Program-made: the position numbers and the translations under genes | DNA from: an uncultured SAR86 cluster bacterium | GTDB taxonomy: Bacteria; Pseudomonadota; Gammaproteobacteria; Magnimaribacterales; D2472 | NCBI GenBank assembly: GCA_902594005.1 | Contig: CACJKN010000006.1 | Location: forward strand, 1 to 59,843 | Length of the DNA stretch: 59,843 bases | Reading direction: 5' to 3' | Shown: positions 48,917 through 58,233 of the stretch, one piece after another | Numbering within the stretch: position 1 is the stretch's first letter | How the letters are laid out: each line of letters begins with the position of its first letter | Notes under the pieces: model-generated | Told to the model about the DNA's origin: nothing | The model's input: the letters and a program-made list of their open reading frames with translations, nothing else | Databases searched by the model: none

Positions 48917-51483
48917 ATACCAATGAGATAAGAGAAGCATTTCTAGAATTCTTTAAAAGTAAGGATCATAATATTGTTTCTTCAAGTTCTCTCGTACCCA
49001 ACAATGATGACACTTTGCTTTTCACTAATGCAGGCATGGTTCAGTTTAAAGATGTCTTTTTAGGCCAAGAAAAACTTAAATATTCCAGAGCCACCACTTC
49101 CCAAAAATGTATTCGTGCTGGGGGCAAGCATAATGATCTTGAAAATGTAGGCTATACGCTTCGCCACCATACTTTTTTTGAAATGCTTGGGAACTTTAGC
49201 TTTGGTGATTATTTTAAAGAGGAGGCTATAGTTTTTGCATGGGAGTTTTTAACTGATGTTCTCAAACTAGATAAAGATAGGTTATGGATTACAGTTTATA
49301 AAGATGATGACGAGGCAAAAGAAATTTGGATCAACAAGATTGGCATTGATCCAGATAGAATTGCGAAGCTTGGAGATAAAGATAATTTTTGGTCGATGGC
49401 TGATACTGGACCTTGCGGTCCTTGCTCAGAAATCTTTTTTGATCACGGAGATAAATATGAAGGAACACCGCCAGGTGAAGATGGAGATGAGGGCGATAGA
49501 TTTGTAGAGATATGGAACTTAGTCTTTATGCAATTCAACCGAGATACAGGTGGCGTTCTGCATGATTTACCAAAACCATCAGTTGATACTGGAATGGGAC
49601 TAGAGAGAATTGCTGCAGTAATGCAGGGAGTAGGATCAAACTATGAAACTGATATCTTTTCAAATCTAATTGAAGAATCTGAGAAAGTGCTTGGAAATAC
49701 TGGAGATGTTTCCCACAAAGTAATTGCAGATCATCTTAGATCTACATGCTTCTTAATTTCAGATGATGTTTTTCCATCCAACGAAGGAAGAGGCTATGTT
49801 CTTAGAAGAATCTTAAGGAGAGCTATCAGACATGGCTACAAGATCGGAGCTGATAAACCTTTTATGCATCAGTTAGTTAAAACTTTTGTTGAGGCAATGG
49901 GCAATGCGTATCCGCAATTAAAAAATGATGAAGGAAGAATTGAAAAACTTATCAAAAATGAAGAGACTCAGTTTTTACAAACTCTTGATAAAGGTATTCA
50001 AATTTTGGACTCTACTCTTGCAGAAGGGAATGAAGAAATTATTTCAGGAGACTTAGCCTTTAAGCTTCATGATACTTATGGTTTTCCGTTTGATCTGACG
50101 GCTGATATTGCAAGAGAAAAGGGTATTGGTATTGATGAAAAAGGATTCAAGAAGAATATGGAGTCTCAACAACAAATGTCAAAGGCATCAAGTTCGTTTG
50201 TATCAAAGATTCCCACTGCAGAAGATATAAAGGAAACAAATTTCATAGGTTATGAACATCTATCTTCAGACTCAAATGTAATAGCAATATGGAATAAAAA
50301 TGAAAAAGTTGAGCTTGCTAATGAGCCACAAGAGTACTTTATAGCACTTAACCAGACTTCAATTTATGCAGAGTCAGGCGGGCAAGTTGGCGATAGAGGT
50401 ATTTTTAAATCTAAAAATGCCGAGGGCAGTATTTTAGACTGCAAAAAATCTGGAAAAGTTTTTATGCACCTTATAAAGTTAGACAAAGGAAGCTTAAAAA
50501 TTGATGATAAAATTGCAGTTAACGTGAATAAAGAAAAAAGAGAGAAAACTGAAGCTCATCATTCTGCCACCCATTTAGTCCATGCTGCACTAAAAAGGGT
50601 GCTTGGAGACCATGTTAAGCAAAAGGGTTCACTTGTTGATGAGCATAAACTTAGATTTGATTTCTCTCACGATGAATCTTTATCTGACGAAGAGATATCC
50701 AAGATTGAAGATTTAGTAAATCAAGAAATACTAAAGAACTTAGCTGTAAGCACTAAAATAATGGATTTGGAAGATGCCAAGAATTCAGGTGCAGAATCTT
50801 TATTTGGTGAAAAGTATGAAGATCAGGTAAGAGTCCTATCAATTGGTGAAGATGACTTTTCTCTTGAGCTTTGCGGTGGAACACATATTTCAAGAACTGG
50901 AGATCTTGGTATCTTCATAATAACTAGTCAAAGTAGTGTAGCCTCTGGTATCAGAAGAATTGAGGCATTGTCTGGTCCTAGAGCTCAGGAGTATTTATCA
51001 AATCTTAAGAATCAAACTATTCAACTCCAAAAACTATTAAATACTCCAGCTGAAGAAATTGAAGATAAAGTTAGTAAGCTTTTAAAGGAAAATAAAAGTT
51101 TAAAGAAAGGCGGTAAGACTGCCAAAGCAGCTTCAATAAAATCCTCTAATACTCATAATATTGATAACTTTAAACTAATAATCGAAGAAACAGAATCAGA
51201 AGACATAAAAGAATTAAGACCAATGCTTGATGAAAAAACAAAAAATGCAAATAACTCTATCTTTATTCTTTTAAGTTCTAAAAACGATACATTAACTATT
51301 CTCTGTTCCGTATCAAAAGATTTGCAATCAAGGATTTCAGCAAAAGATCTTATTACTGCTCTAACGACACCTATTGAAGGCAAAGGTGGTGGAAGAGTAG
51401 AATTTGCTCAAGGAGCAGGCAAGCCTTCCAATAAAGAAAAATTTGTTTCTGATATCCCTAATATCGTACAATCGCTCGCATAA
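48913..51483 (+). CDS. alaS: Alanyl-tRNA synthetase
   Basis: 856-aa class II synthetase (E. coli 876 aa). The catalytic core shows 'FTNAGMVQFKDVFLG' and 'RHHTFFEMLGNFSFGDYF', and 'TGMGLERIAAVMQG' is motif 3. The editing domain has the zinc ligands 'HHSATHLVHAAL' (HxxxH, ~residue 552) and 'CGGTHISRTGDLG' (~residue 657). The C-terminal C-Ala domain, with 'GGGRVEFAQGAGK', ends the protein. It is followed 9 bp later by lysC, the same neighbour as in pseudomonads. Confidence 0.97.
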   Translation: MNTNEIREAFLEFFKSKDHNIVSSSSLVPNNDDTLLFTNAGMVQFKDVFLGQEKLKYSRATTSQKCIRAGGKHNDLENVGYTLRHHTFFEMLGNFSFGDYFKEEAIVFAWEFLTDVLKLDKDRLWITVYKDDDEAKEIWINKIGIDPDRIAKLGDKDNFWSMADTGPCGPCSEIFFDHGDKYEGTPPGEDGDEGDRFVEIWNLVFMQFNRDTGGVLHDLPKPSVDTGMGLERIAAVMQGVGSNYETDIFSNLIEESEKVLGNTGDVSHKVIADHLRSTCFLISDDVFPSNEGRGYVLRRILRRAIRHGYKIGADKPFMHQLVKTFVEAMGNAYPQLKNDEGRIEKLIKNEETQFLQTLDKGIQILDSTLAEGNEEIISGDLAFKLHDTYGFPFDLTADIAREKGIGIDEKGFKKNMESQQQMSKASSSFVSKIPTAEDIKETNFIGYEHLSSDSNVIAIWNKNEKVELANEPQEYFIALNQTSIYAESGGQVGDRGIFKSKNAEGSILDCKKSGKVFMHLIKLDKGSLKIDDKIAVNVNKEKREKTEAHHSATHLVHAALKRVLGDHVKQKGSLVDEHKLRFDFSHDESLSDEEISKIEDLVNQEILKNLAVSTKIMDLEDAKNSGAESLFGEKYEDQVRVLSIGEDDFSLELCGGTHISRTGDLGIFIITSQSSVASGIRRIEALSGPRAQEYLSNLKNQTIQLQKLLNTPAEEIEDKVSKLLKENKSLKKGGKTAKAASIKSSNTHNIDNFKLIIEETESEDIKELRPMLDEKTKNANNSIFILLSSKNDTLTILCSVSKDLQSRISAKDLITALTTPIEGKGGGRVEFAQGAGKPSNKEKFVSDIPNIVQSLA

Positions 51484-51492
51484 ATTTTTCTT

Positions 51493-52708
51493 ATGCAGCA
51501 AGTTATAGTTCAAAAATTTGGAGGCACATCTGTTGGTTCGGGAGAGCGAATAGCTGCTGTCGCTGAAATAATTAAAAAAGAGGCTGAGATGAACAGAGTT
51601 GTTGTTGTTGTTTCAGCAATGGCAGGAGAGACTGATAGACTTATAGAACTCTCAAAATTATTTGGAGATAATCCGAATAAAAGAGAATTCGATGCCTTGA
51701 TATCAACTGGCGAGAAAGTAAGCGCATCTCTTTTAGCAATGGCCCTCAACTCTCTTGGTTTGAAAGCTAAATCTTACTCAGCTGCTCAAGTTTCACTTAA
51801 AACTACATCCAACTTTTCAAAGGCAAAGATTTTAGATATAGATAAAACAAAAATGGAAGAGATTCTTGCAGATGGCTCAATTCCAATTATTACAGGTTTC
51901 CAGGGAATAACTGAAACTGGAGAAGTTACCACTTTGGGTAGGGGTGGATCTGACACTACTGCTGTTGCAATTGCTGCATCTCTTGATGCAGATCGTTGCG
52001 ATATCTATACGGATGTTGATGGTATATATACCACAGACCCAAGAATTGTTCCCAATGCTAAAAAAACTAGATACAATTTCTATGGAAGGTATGCTTGAGC
52101 TTGCAGGTCAAGGAGCTAAAGTCATTCAAATAAGAGCCGTTGAATTTGCAAATAAATTTAAGGTTCCTGTGAGAGTCCTATCGAGCTTTTCATCAGGTGC
52201 TGGTACCATGATAACTTTGGAGAATGAAACTATGGAAAACGCAGAAATTTCAGGAATTGCCTTTCAAAAAGACCAAACAAAAGTAACTTTTACTGCTGTG
52301 GAAGATACTCCAGGCATTGCATCAAAAATACTTGGCCCGCTTAGCGAAACAGATATAAAAGTTGATGTTATTGTTCAGAATGTTGGAATTGAAGGTAAGA
52401 CGGATTTTACTTTTACCATTGCTAGTGAGGAAAAAAGTTTATTGGATGAAGCAATTAATAAGATTCAAAAATCTATAAACTATAAAGAGGTAATAATTGA
52501 TGATGAAATTGCTAAAGTTTCCATTGTTGGTGTTGGAATTAGATCTCATGCTGGAGTTGCAGCTAAAGCTTTCCAAGCGTTATCTGAAAATGAAATAAAT
52601 ATTGGCATGATTAGCACTTCCGAAATTAAGTTGACATTGGTTATCGAAAAAGATGATCTTGAAAAAGCCGTAAAAGTCTTACATGATGTATTTGAGCTAG
52701 ATAAATAA
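51493..52708 (+). pseudogene. lysC: Aspartate kinase, split by a +1 frameshift in an A7 run
   Basis: Two overlapping frames together give a full LysC. Frame 1 (51493-52098) has '[20 protein letters not shown]', '[15 protein letters not shown]' and '[20 protein letters not shown]', ending after '[17 protein letters not shown]'. The other frame continues from '[20 protein letters not shown]' through two ACT domains ('TAVEDTPGIASKILGPLSE', 'VGIRSHAGVAAKAFQALSE') to 52708. The break is at GCT-AAAAAAA-CTAG near 52059; removing one A restores a 404-aa protein of normal length. The enzyme is the first step to lysine/DAP, threonine and methionine and is normally feedback-controlled through the ACT domains. 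No paralogue is in the window. A sequencing or assembly error is the likeliest cause. Confidence 0.9.
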
Positions 52709-54042
52709 TGTATGACTTAGTCCTTAAAAACTGCAATGTTATCAATGAAAATGTTGAATCACAGGTAGATATTGGAATTAAAAATCAAAGAATTGAAAAA
52801 ATAGCTGCTTCGATTGATTCAGAATCTTCTAAAGAGCTAGATTTATCAGGAAAGCTTGTGATTCCTGGCCTTATTGATGATCAAGTTCATTTTAGAGAAC
52901 CAGGCCTTACCCACAAGGGTGAGATTGCAACTGAATCAAAGGCCGCTCTTGCTGGGGGTGTAACAAGTTATTTTGAGATGCCTAATGTAAATCCTAATAC
53001 CTCTACTATTGAGAATTTAGAGAAAAAGTTTGAAATGGCTTCAACTAAATCTGTTGGCAATTACTCATTTTATCTAGGTGCAACAAATGACAACATTGAA
53101 GAGATAAAAAAACATGATCCAAAAACCTCATGTGGCCTCAAAGTATTTATGGGAGCATCCACTGGCGATTTACTGGTTGATAAATATGAATCGCTTGAGA
53201 AGATTTTTGAACATTGTCCTACAAATATTGTTACTCATTGTGAAGACCCTAAAAGATTAGTGGAAAATGAGAAACTATATAAAGAAAAGTATGGTGATAA
53301 GCTTGAAGCTGCTCATCATGCAGTCATAAGAGACGAAGAATGTTGCTATTTATCAAGCTCATTAGCAGTTGGCTTGGCAAAAAGGTTTGGCTCTAATTTA
53401 CATGTTCTTCATCTTTCCACAGCAAGGGAAATGGAATTATTTACAACTGATCCAATTGAAAATAAACATATTACTGCTGAGGGTTGTGTTCATCATCTAA
53501 CTTTTAGCGATAAAGATTATGAAGAGCTTGGTAATTTTATTGTTTGTAATCCTTCAATTAAAACAGAGGTAGACAGACTTGGGATTATTGAAGCTGTAAA
53601 AGCAAATAAAATTGATATTTTCGCAACCGACCATGCTCCTCATACTTTTGAAGAGAAAAGCCAAAAATATCCAAATATTCCCGCAGGTATTCCTTTAGTC
53701 CAGCACTCTCTTCAGATGCTACTCGAGTTTTATTTTGATGATATCTTTTCTTTAGAAATGATTGTTGAAAAGTCTAGTCACAATGTCGCAAAGAGATTCA
53801 ATATTAAAGACAGAGGATTCCTCAGGGAAGGGTACTTTGCAGATATAACATGTGTGGATATGGATAAAACATATACTGTAAATAAAGAAAATATCTTACA
53901 TAAATGCGGGTGGTCTCCTTTGGAAAATAGAACAATGCGTGCATCAATTCATGCAACTATCCTCAACGGAAATATTGCTTTTAAAGAAGGGCAATTTTCT
54001 GAGTCTTTGAATTTTGGTCATAGACTAGAATTCGATAATTAG
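52708..54042 (+). CDS. pyrC: Dihydroorotase (class I, amidohydrolase family)
   Basis: 444-aa zinc amidohydrolase cyclising carbamoyl aspartate in pyrimidine synthesis. Metal ligands appear in 'GLIDDQVHFREPGLTHKGEI' (HxR motif; usual Asp-x-His is 'DDQVH'), 'IVTHCEDPKRL' (~residue 174), 'LHVLHLSTAREMELF' (~residue 231) and 'DIFATDHAPHTFEEK' (~residue 306). The 'FMGASTGDLLVD' segment stands where class I enzymes carry the carboxylated Lys ('GLKVFMG'). It is the long class I type, unlike E. coli PyrC. The ATG overlaps the lysC stop by one base. Confidence 0.9.
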   Translation: MYDLVLKNCNVINENVESQVDIGIKNQRIEKIAASIDSESSKELDLSGKLVIPGLIDDQVHFREPGLTHKGEIATESKAALAGGVTSYFEMPNVNPNTSTIENLEKKFEMASTKSVGNYSFYLGATNDNIEEIKKHDPKTSCGLKVFMGASTGDLLVDKYESLEKIFEHCPTNIVTHCEDPKRLVENEKLYKEKYGDKLEAAHHAVIRDEECCYLSSSLAVGLAKRFGSNLHVLHLSTAREMELFTTDPIENKHITAEGCVHHLTFSDKDYEELGNFIVCNPSIKTEVDRLGIIEAVKANKIDIFATDHAPHTFEEKSQKYPNIPAGIPLVQHSLQMLLEFYFDDIFSLEMIVEKSSHNVAKRFNIKDRGFLREGYFADITCVDMDKTYTVNKENILHKCGWSPLENRTMRASIHATILNGNIAFKEGQFSESLNFGHRLEFDN

Positions 54043-54047
54043 AATCG

Positions 54048-54075
54048 TTAAGCATTATAAAATTGTCTGTATAAT
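54048..54075 (+). promoter_or_regulatory. Putative promoter of the original tRNA-Ser locus
   Basis: TTAAGC, 16 nt, TATAAT, with the -10 ending 9 nt before the tRNA-Ser fragment. This is a good position for a tRNA promoter and suggests the fragment, not the intact copy, sits at the ancestral 5' end. Confidence 0.4.
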
Positions 54076-54082
54076 AAAAAAC

Positions 54083-54123
54083 TCGGAGAGTTGGCTAAGT
54101 GGTCGAAAGCACCTCCCTGCTAA
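54083..54123 (+). pseudogene. tRNA-Ser(GCT) 5'-half fragment, direct repeat of 58393-58433
   Basis: 41 nt (TCGGAGAGTTGGCT.. to ..CTCCCTGCTAA) match the intact tRNA-Ser gene except for G-to-A at 54097 and 54111. The match starts 2 nt before the tRNA and stops after the anticodon-loop sequence CTGCTAA; the anticodon-stem partner and everything 3' are replaced. It looks like the left junction of an insertion at the tRNA anticodon loop. Confidence 0.85.
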
Positions 54124-54140
54124 ATCCATCAAAGTATATA

Positions 54141-54152
54141 CCGAATAACTAA
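54141..54152. repeat. 12-bp direct repeat, left copy
   Basis: CCGAATAACTAA, identical to 58234-58245. It lies just inside the tRNA-Ser fragment, next to the recombinase-like remnant, and may be an att-core remnant. Confidence 0.45.
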
Positions 54153-54262
54153 CCATCCTACAAAACCTACTACTACAACATTTACAACTTACTCAAACTT
54201 ATACTTATGTACATGATGCAACATATAAACAAGCAATCATGACACAATTTGAGACCCAATAA
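54152..54262 (+). pseudogene. Probable tyrosine recombinase C-terminal remnant
   Basis: This frame is open only from 54152 to the TAA at 54260-54262, has no start codon and encodes about 36 residues. They include 'LTQTYTYVHDATYKQAIM', which resembles the 'TTQxYTHV' active-site tyrosine region of phage/Xer-type integrases, followed by a short tail. It sits where an integrase gene would normally end, beside an att-like tRNA junction. The upstream part of such a gene is missing. The stretch is unusually G-poor. The assignment rests on one short motif and is tentative. Confidence 0.4.
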
Positions 54263-54309
54263 TGAAGAGTGCTAACATGTATGTACGTAATAAAATTAAA
54301 CATATATTT

Positions 54310-57300
54310 ATGAAGAACTTTCACATTTACCTAATAGTTTCAACCTTCATCCTTGCAAGTTGTGGTGGAGGTGGTGGTGGAGGCGGTGGAAGCACTCCAG
54401 CAACCCCAACAACTCCACCTTCAAGCGTAAATTTATCGGCCGACCCTACCTCAGTTCTTTTAGAAAGCACTTCAACACTTACTTGGTCATCAACCAATGC
54501 CACTTCTTGTTCCGCATCTTGGACTAGTCAAACAGGTACCTCTGGTTCAGAATCAGTAACCATTACTACAGTAGGCAACAATAGCTTTTCAATTTCTTGT
54601 AGTGGCGATGGTGGATCAGGATCTGCTTCAGTAACCGTTGAAGGTTACAGAAATACTGATGGGGTAGTTGTAGATGGTTATATTTCTGGTGCTGAAGTCT
54701 GTATCGATGAAAATGATAACTGGATTTGTGACTCTACTGAATCTTCAACCACCTCAGATAATGACGGTAAATTCACTATTAAATACGCCAACGGCAATTT
54801 AGTATCCATAGGTGGTACCGATTTAGATTCCCAAACCCTTTTAGATAATCTTTTAATTACGCATAAACTTACCGGTCACTCGGACTTTAAAGCGGTTACA
54901 CCAGTCACCTCAGTTGCTGCTTTTATGGAGGATGTTTCACTAGTCAATGCAGCATTGGGTATAGATGCATCAATTGATATCTTTACCTTTGATCCGGTTG
55001 CTAACAAAGGCGATGGTGGTATTAATGATTATTTGTATGAGAAGGGTAATCAGCTAACCGTTCTTGCTTTTGCGTTGCAGAATATAACCAATAATCTCAA
55101 TACAGCAATGGACACCACCCAGGATTACTTTAAAGCAATTACTGAGGAGATAGAAAAAGAATATGCCGAAACTGAAACTAAAGTAGATATTGAAACCGAG
55201 GCTTTTGTCACTAAAGTTCTTGATAATGTTATTGCAGCAAAATCAGTTACTATTGATGAGGCGGCTAAATCGAACACGGTAAAAGCACTTGCAGGAGTCA
55301 TGCCAGTTATTGAAGTTAAAGCCGAGGATGACTTGACCACAGCTGTCATACGTTTTGCTATCTCAACATTACAAAGCGATATCCAAGCTATAGCTAACGG
55401 GACTGCAACTGCTGAGATAGTAACTAGTTATACCAGCGATATTTTGACCTATATAGCAGAAGATCAAAATATAGATGCTGATAAAATAACACCTAATATT
55501 AGTGCTATAGCTGATAGCGCAACCACCTCCGAAGATACCTCTGTAACTATAAATGTTGTTGCAAACGACTCTTATGTAACAACAGCTCCTGTAACAGTAA
55601 CAACAAGTAATGGAACCAATGGAACAGCTACAATTGCTGAGTCATCTCCAGAACAGATTACTTATAACCCTGATCCAGATTACAACGGTACTGATACCTT
55701 TAGTTATACCATCACCCAAGGAGACAAAACCTCTAGCGCTGATGTCACAATAACCGTTGAAGCAGTTAACGATGAACCATCCATTGATGTAGCATCTACC
55801 ATTCAAGTCGATGAAAATCAAACAGCGGTTACCACTGTTTCAGTTTCAGATGTAGACGGAGATGAATTAACGCTAACATTAGGTGGTTCAGATGCCGATA
55901 GTTTTAATTTATCTGATGAGAATGTCTTAACTTTTAAAGAAGCACCGGATTATGAAACCAAGACTTCTTATTCAATTTCTTTGAATTTAACTGATGGTGA
56001 ATTTGCAGAAAATAAAACTATAGATATTCTTGTGAACGATGTACAAGAAGTTTTCATATTAAATGATAATTTTACAAATGATGAGGATTCTATTTCTTTA
56101 ATAGATGTTCTAGCTAATGATTCATATGTAGGATCAACATTCAACCTTAGTGTTGAAGACGCTATTAATGGTGAATTAACTGTTGTTTCGTCAGAAGGTA
56201 AAACAAAACTTAATTTTGTACCAAATTTGAATTGGTATGGTTCTGAGGAGCTAACTTATAATTTGACTGCAGGCAATGAAACTAGATCTGGTAAAGTTCA
56301 ACTTGAATATCTTCCAGTAAATGATCCACCTGTTTTTAGCTCTATCAATAGAACAATTGAAGTTTCAGTTGTAGTAAACGATGATGGTTCAGGCAATGTT
56401 TATGTTATAGAAGATGTTCAGAAAAAAAGTTTAACACTGGAACCTGGATCAACTTATACATTTAATCATCCTTCTGAACATCCCTTAAGATTTTCTACAA
56501 CTCCTGATGGCACCCATGGTGGAGGTAATTCATATGACAATGATGTTGATACTTCAACCGATGGAGTAACGATTATAAAAGTTACAGATAATACTCCTGT
56601 AAACCTATACTACTATTGCTCAATTCATGAGGGTATGGGAAGTGATTCCTCTAAGACAAATGAAACATCTGCAAAATTTATCTTTGAAGAAAATGCATTG
56701 TCTGATATCTCCTTAATTGAAGCTACAGATGTAGATAATGAAACATTAACTTATTATTTAAGCGGTGATGATAAAAATTTATTTACTGTTTCAACATCGG
56801 GATTATTAAAATTTGTATCATCGCCTGATTATGAAAATCCCTTGGATGCAGATAAAGATAGTATTTATAATTTTTCTTTAAACGTTTCAGATGGTGAGTT
56901 ATCAATTTCAAAAGAAATAAATGTTCCAATAAAAGATATTAATATTGCTGCTAATCAAGTGGGTCAGACAATCACAGGAAATGTTAATAGCAATAATAAT
57001 AAATGTATTCAATGCTTCACAACTAATATAGATATTGATGAAGATGGAGATACTTTTGTAATTGGCGCCTATAGAACATTTCCAAATTTAGGTTCCGGTT
57101 CAGGAAAGGTGTATAAAAAAATTAATAATTCGTGGTCAGAGATGTCTTCTGCTACAAATCAATTTAATGGAGCAGCGCAAGGAAATGGTTTTGGTAGCAG
57201 AGGTATGAAAATCTCTCACGACGGACTTACAATCATTGGTGGCGGCCAGCAAAACTCAATAGGATATGTCTTTCCATTTGAATATTACGACAAAGGTTTG

Positions 57301-58149
57301 GGTGCGGGTTTAGAGTGGAGAAGAAGAGGAGACTATGTTGATTATGGGTACATCTATAAATCTTCGATAGGAAAAACCTTAACAGATATTTCAATTAGTG
57401 GTGACGGAGATGTAATGGGATATGTATATGGAGGCAAAGCAATATTACATGACAATAATAATGTTATAGGTTCTACATATAATTCAAATCCTATTTTTGA
57501 ATCCTTCAATACAAACGGATTAGATACATCTGCTATCTCTATAAATTTTGATGGTTCATATGTAGCCTTATCTCAACAATATGAGGATGTGAGAATTTAT
57601 AAGTTTAATAGTGGCGAATATTTACAAATAGGAAATAATTTAACAGCATGCTCTGGTATTACTGGAGACAGCTACTTTGGAAGTAAAATTGCAATTTCAA
57701 ATAATGGCAAAACAATTGTTGTATCTGATATATGGGGCGATAGCCCTGAATCAAGTAGCATTGATAATGAAGGTGCCATTTGTGTTTTTGAATATATCAA
57801 CAATAGTTGGGTTCAAAAGGGTTCTACAATTTATGGAGATAATTTAAATGATAATATGGGTAATAGTCTTGATATTAGCGGGGATGGAAAAAGAATTGCA
57901 TTGGCATCATTCAGAGCAGAAGAATCTAAAGGTGAAGTAAAAGTATTTGAATGGAGTAACTTAGATAATGATTGGAAGCAAACAGGTTTTGATATCATTG
58001 GTGAAGAGTTAGAGCAAGACATGGGATATATTTCCCTCAGTGGAGATGGTAAAACTATTGTTATTACTGGGGCTGGTGAGAAACAACCAACAACAGGTGC
58101 CCCTAAAGATGGCGGAAAAATAAGAATTTATAATTTACCAATTAACTAG
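54310..58149 (+). CDS. Giant multidomain surface lipoprotein (Ig/cadherin-like, cupredoxin-like, beta-propeller)
   Basis: 1279 aa from the Met giving a lipoprotein signal ('LIVSTFILASCGGG', lipobox Cys at residue 18); the ORF-track start at 54262 adds 16 residues. After the Cys come nine glycines and a Thr/Pro linker. Then follow an Ig-like domain (~38-112), a short 'DGYISGAEVCIDENDNWICD' domain (~117-170), a helical region (~180-400), a Big_9/VCBS-like domain (~400-487), a cadherin-like domain (~490-580), a second Big_9-like domain (~584-675), a cupredoxin-like domain with 'YYYCSIHEGMG' (~680-790) and a second cadherin-like domain (~795-880). The last ~390 residues carry seven propeller strands such as 'IAISNNGKTIVVSD'. 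It is probably a cell-surface adhesin or glycan-binding protein. Codon use in the first half looks richer in C than the rest. Confidence 0.8.
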   Translation: MKNFHIYLIVSTFILASCGGGGGGGGGSTPATPTTPPSSVNLSADPTSVLLESTSTLTWSSTNATSCSASWTSQTGTSGSESVTITTVGNNSFSISCSGDGGSGSASVTVEGYRNTDGVVVDGYISGAEVCIDENDNWICDSTESSTTSDNDGKFTIKYANGNLVSIGGTDLDSQTLLDNLLITHKLTGHSDFKAVTPVTSVAAFMEDVSLVNAALGIDASIDIFTFDPVANKGDGGINDYLYEKGNQLTVLAFALQNITNNLNTAMDTTQDYFKAITEEIEKEYAETETKVDIETEAFVTKVLDNVIAAKSVTIDEAAKSNTVKALAGVMPVIEVKAEDDLTTAVIRFAISTLQSDIQAIANGTATAEIVTSYTSDILTYIAEDQNIDADKITPNISAIADSATTSEDTSVTINVVANDSYVTTAPVTVTTSNGTNGTATIAESSPEQITYNPDPDYNGTDTFSYTITQGDKTSSADVTITVEAVNDEPSIDVASTIQVDENQTAVTTVSVSDVDGDELTLTLGGSDADSFNLSDENVLTFKEAPDYETKTSYSISLNLTDGEFAENKTIDILVNDVQEVFILNDNFTNDEDSISLIDVLANDSYVGSTFNLSVEDAINGELTVVSSEGKTKLNFVPNLNWYGSEELTYNLTAGNETRSGKVQLEYLPVNDPPVFSSINRTIEVSVVVNDDGSGNVYVIEDVQKKSLTLEPGSTYTFNHPSEHPLRFSTTPDGTHGGGNSYDNDVDTSTDGVTIIKVTDNTPVNLYYYCSIHEGMGSDSSKTNETSAKFIFEENALSDISLIEATDVDNETLTYYLSGDDKNLFTVSTSGLLKFVSSPDYENPLDADKDSIYNFSLNVSDGELSISKEINVPIKDINIAANQVGQTITGNVNSNNNKCIQCFTTNIDIDEDGDTFVIGAYRTFPNLGSGSGKVYKKINNSWSEMSSATNQFNGAAQGNGFGSRGMKISHDGLTIIGGGQQNSIGYVFPFEYYDKGLGAGLEWRRRGDYVDYGYIYKSSIGKTLTDISISGDGDVMGYVYGGKAILHDNNNVIGSTYNSNPIFESFNTNGLDTSAISINFDGSYVALSQQYEDVRIYKFNSGEYLQIGNNLTACSGITGDSYFGSKIAISNNGKTIVVSDIWGDSPESSSIDNEGAICVFEYINNSWVQKGSTIYGDNLNDNMGNSLDISGDGKRIALASFRAEESKGEVKVFEWSNLDNDWKQTGFDIIGEELEQDMGYISLSGDGKTIVITGAGEKQPTTGAPKDGGKIRIYNLPIN

Positions 58150-58195
58150 ATCAAATAAAGTTTTATAAGATTAATGCTCTTATAAAGCTTAATAA

Positions 58196-58224
58196 TGGTG
58201 GGAGCTGGGTTTGAACTCAGAGCC
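58196..58224 (-). pseudogene. tRNA/tmRNA 3'-end-like fragment
   Basis: On the minus strand the sequence reads GGCTCTGAGTTCAAACC..CAGCTCCCACCA: a TTCAAA T-loop-like core, a weak stem and a CAGCTCC-type acceptor ending in CCA, reminiscent of tmRNA 3' ends. No matching 5' half is seen within 75-200 nt, so it is not a functional RNA. It may be a left-over att site. Confidence 0.35.
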
Positions 58225-58233
58225 TAAAAATGT

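Noticed and set aside
52055-52110. Programmed ribosomal frameshift in lysC at A AAA AAC
   Set aside because: Restoring the frame needs one A to be skipped (+1), while the AAAAAAC heptamer favours -1 slippage and is not in the right phase. A homopolymer error is simpler.
54262-54309. Longer N-terminus for the giant lipoprotein (start at 54262)
   Set aside because: The extra residues 'MKSANMYVRNKIKHIF' precede a complete lipoprotein signal beginning at the next Met; neither start has a Shine-Dalgarno, so the signal-peptide fit decided.
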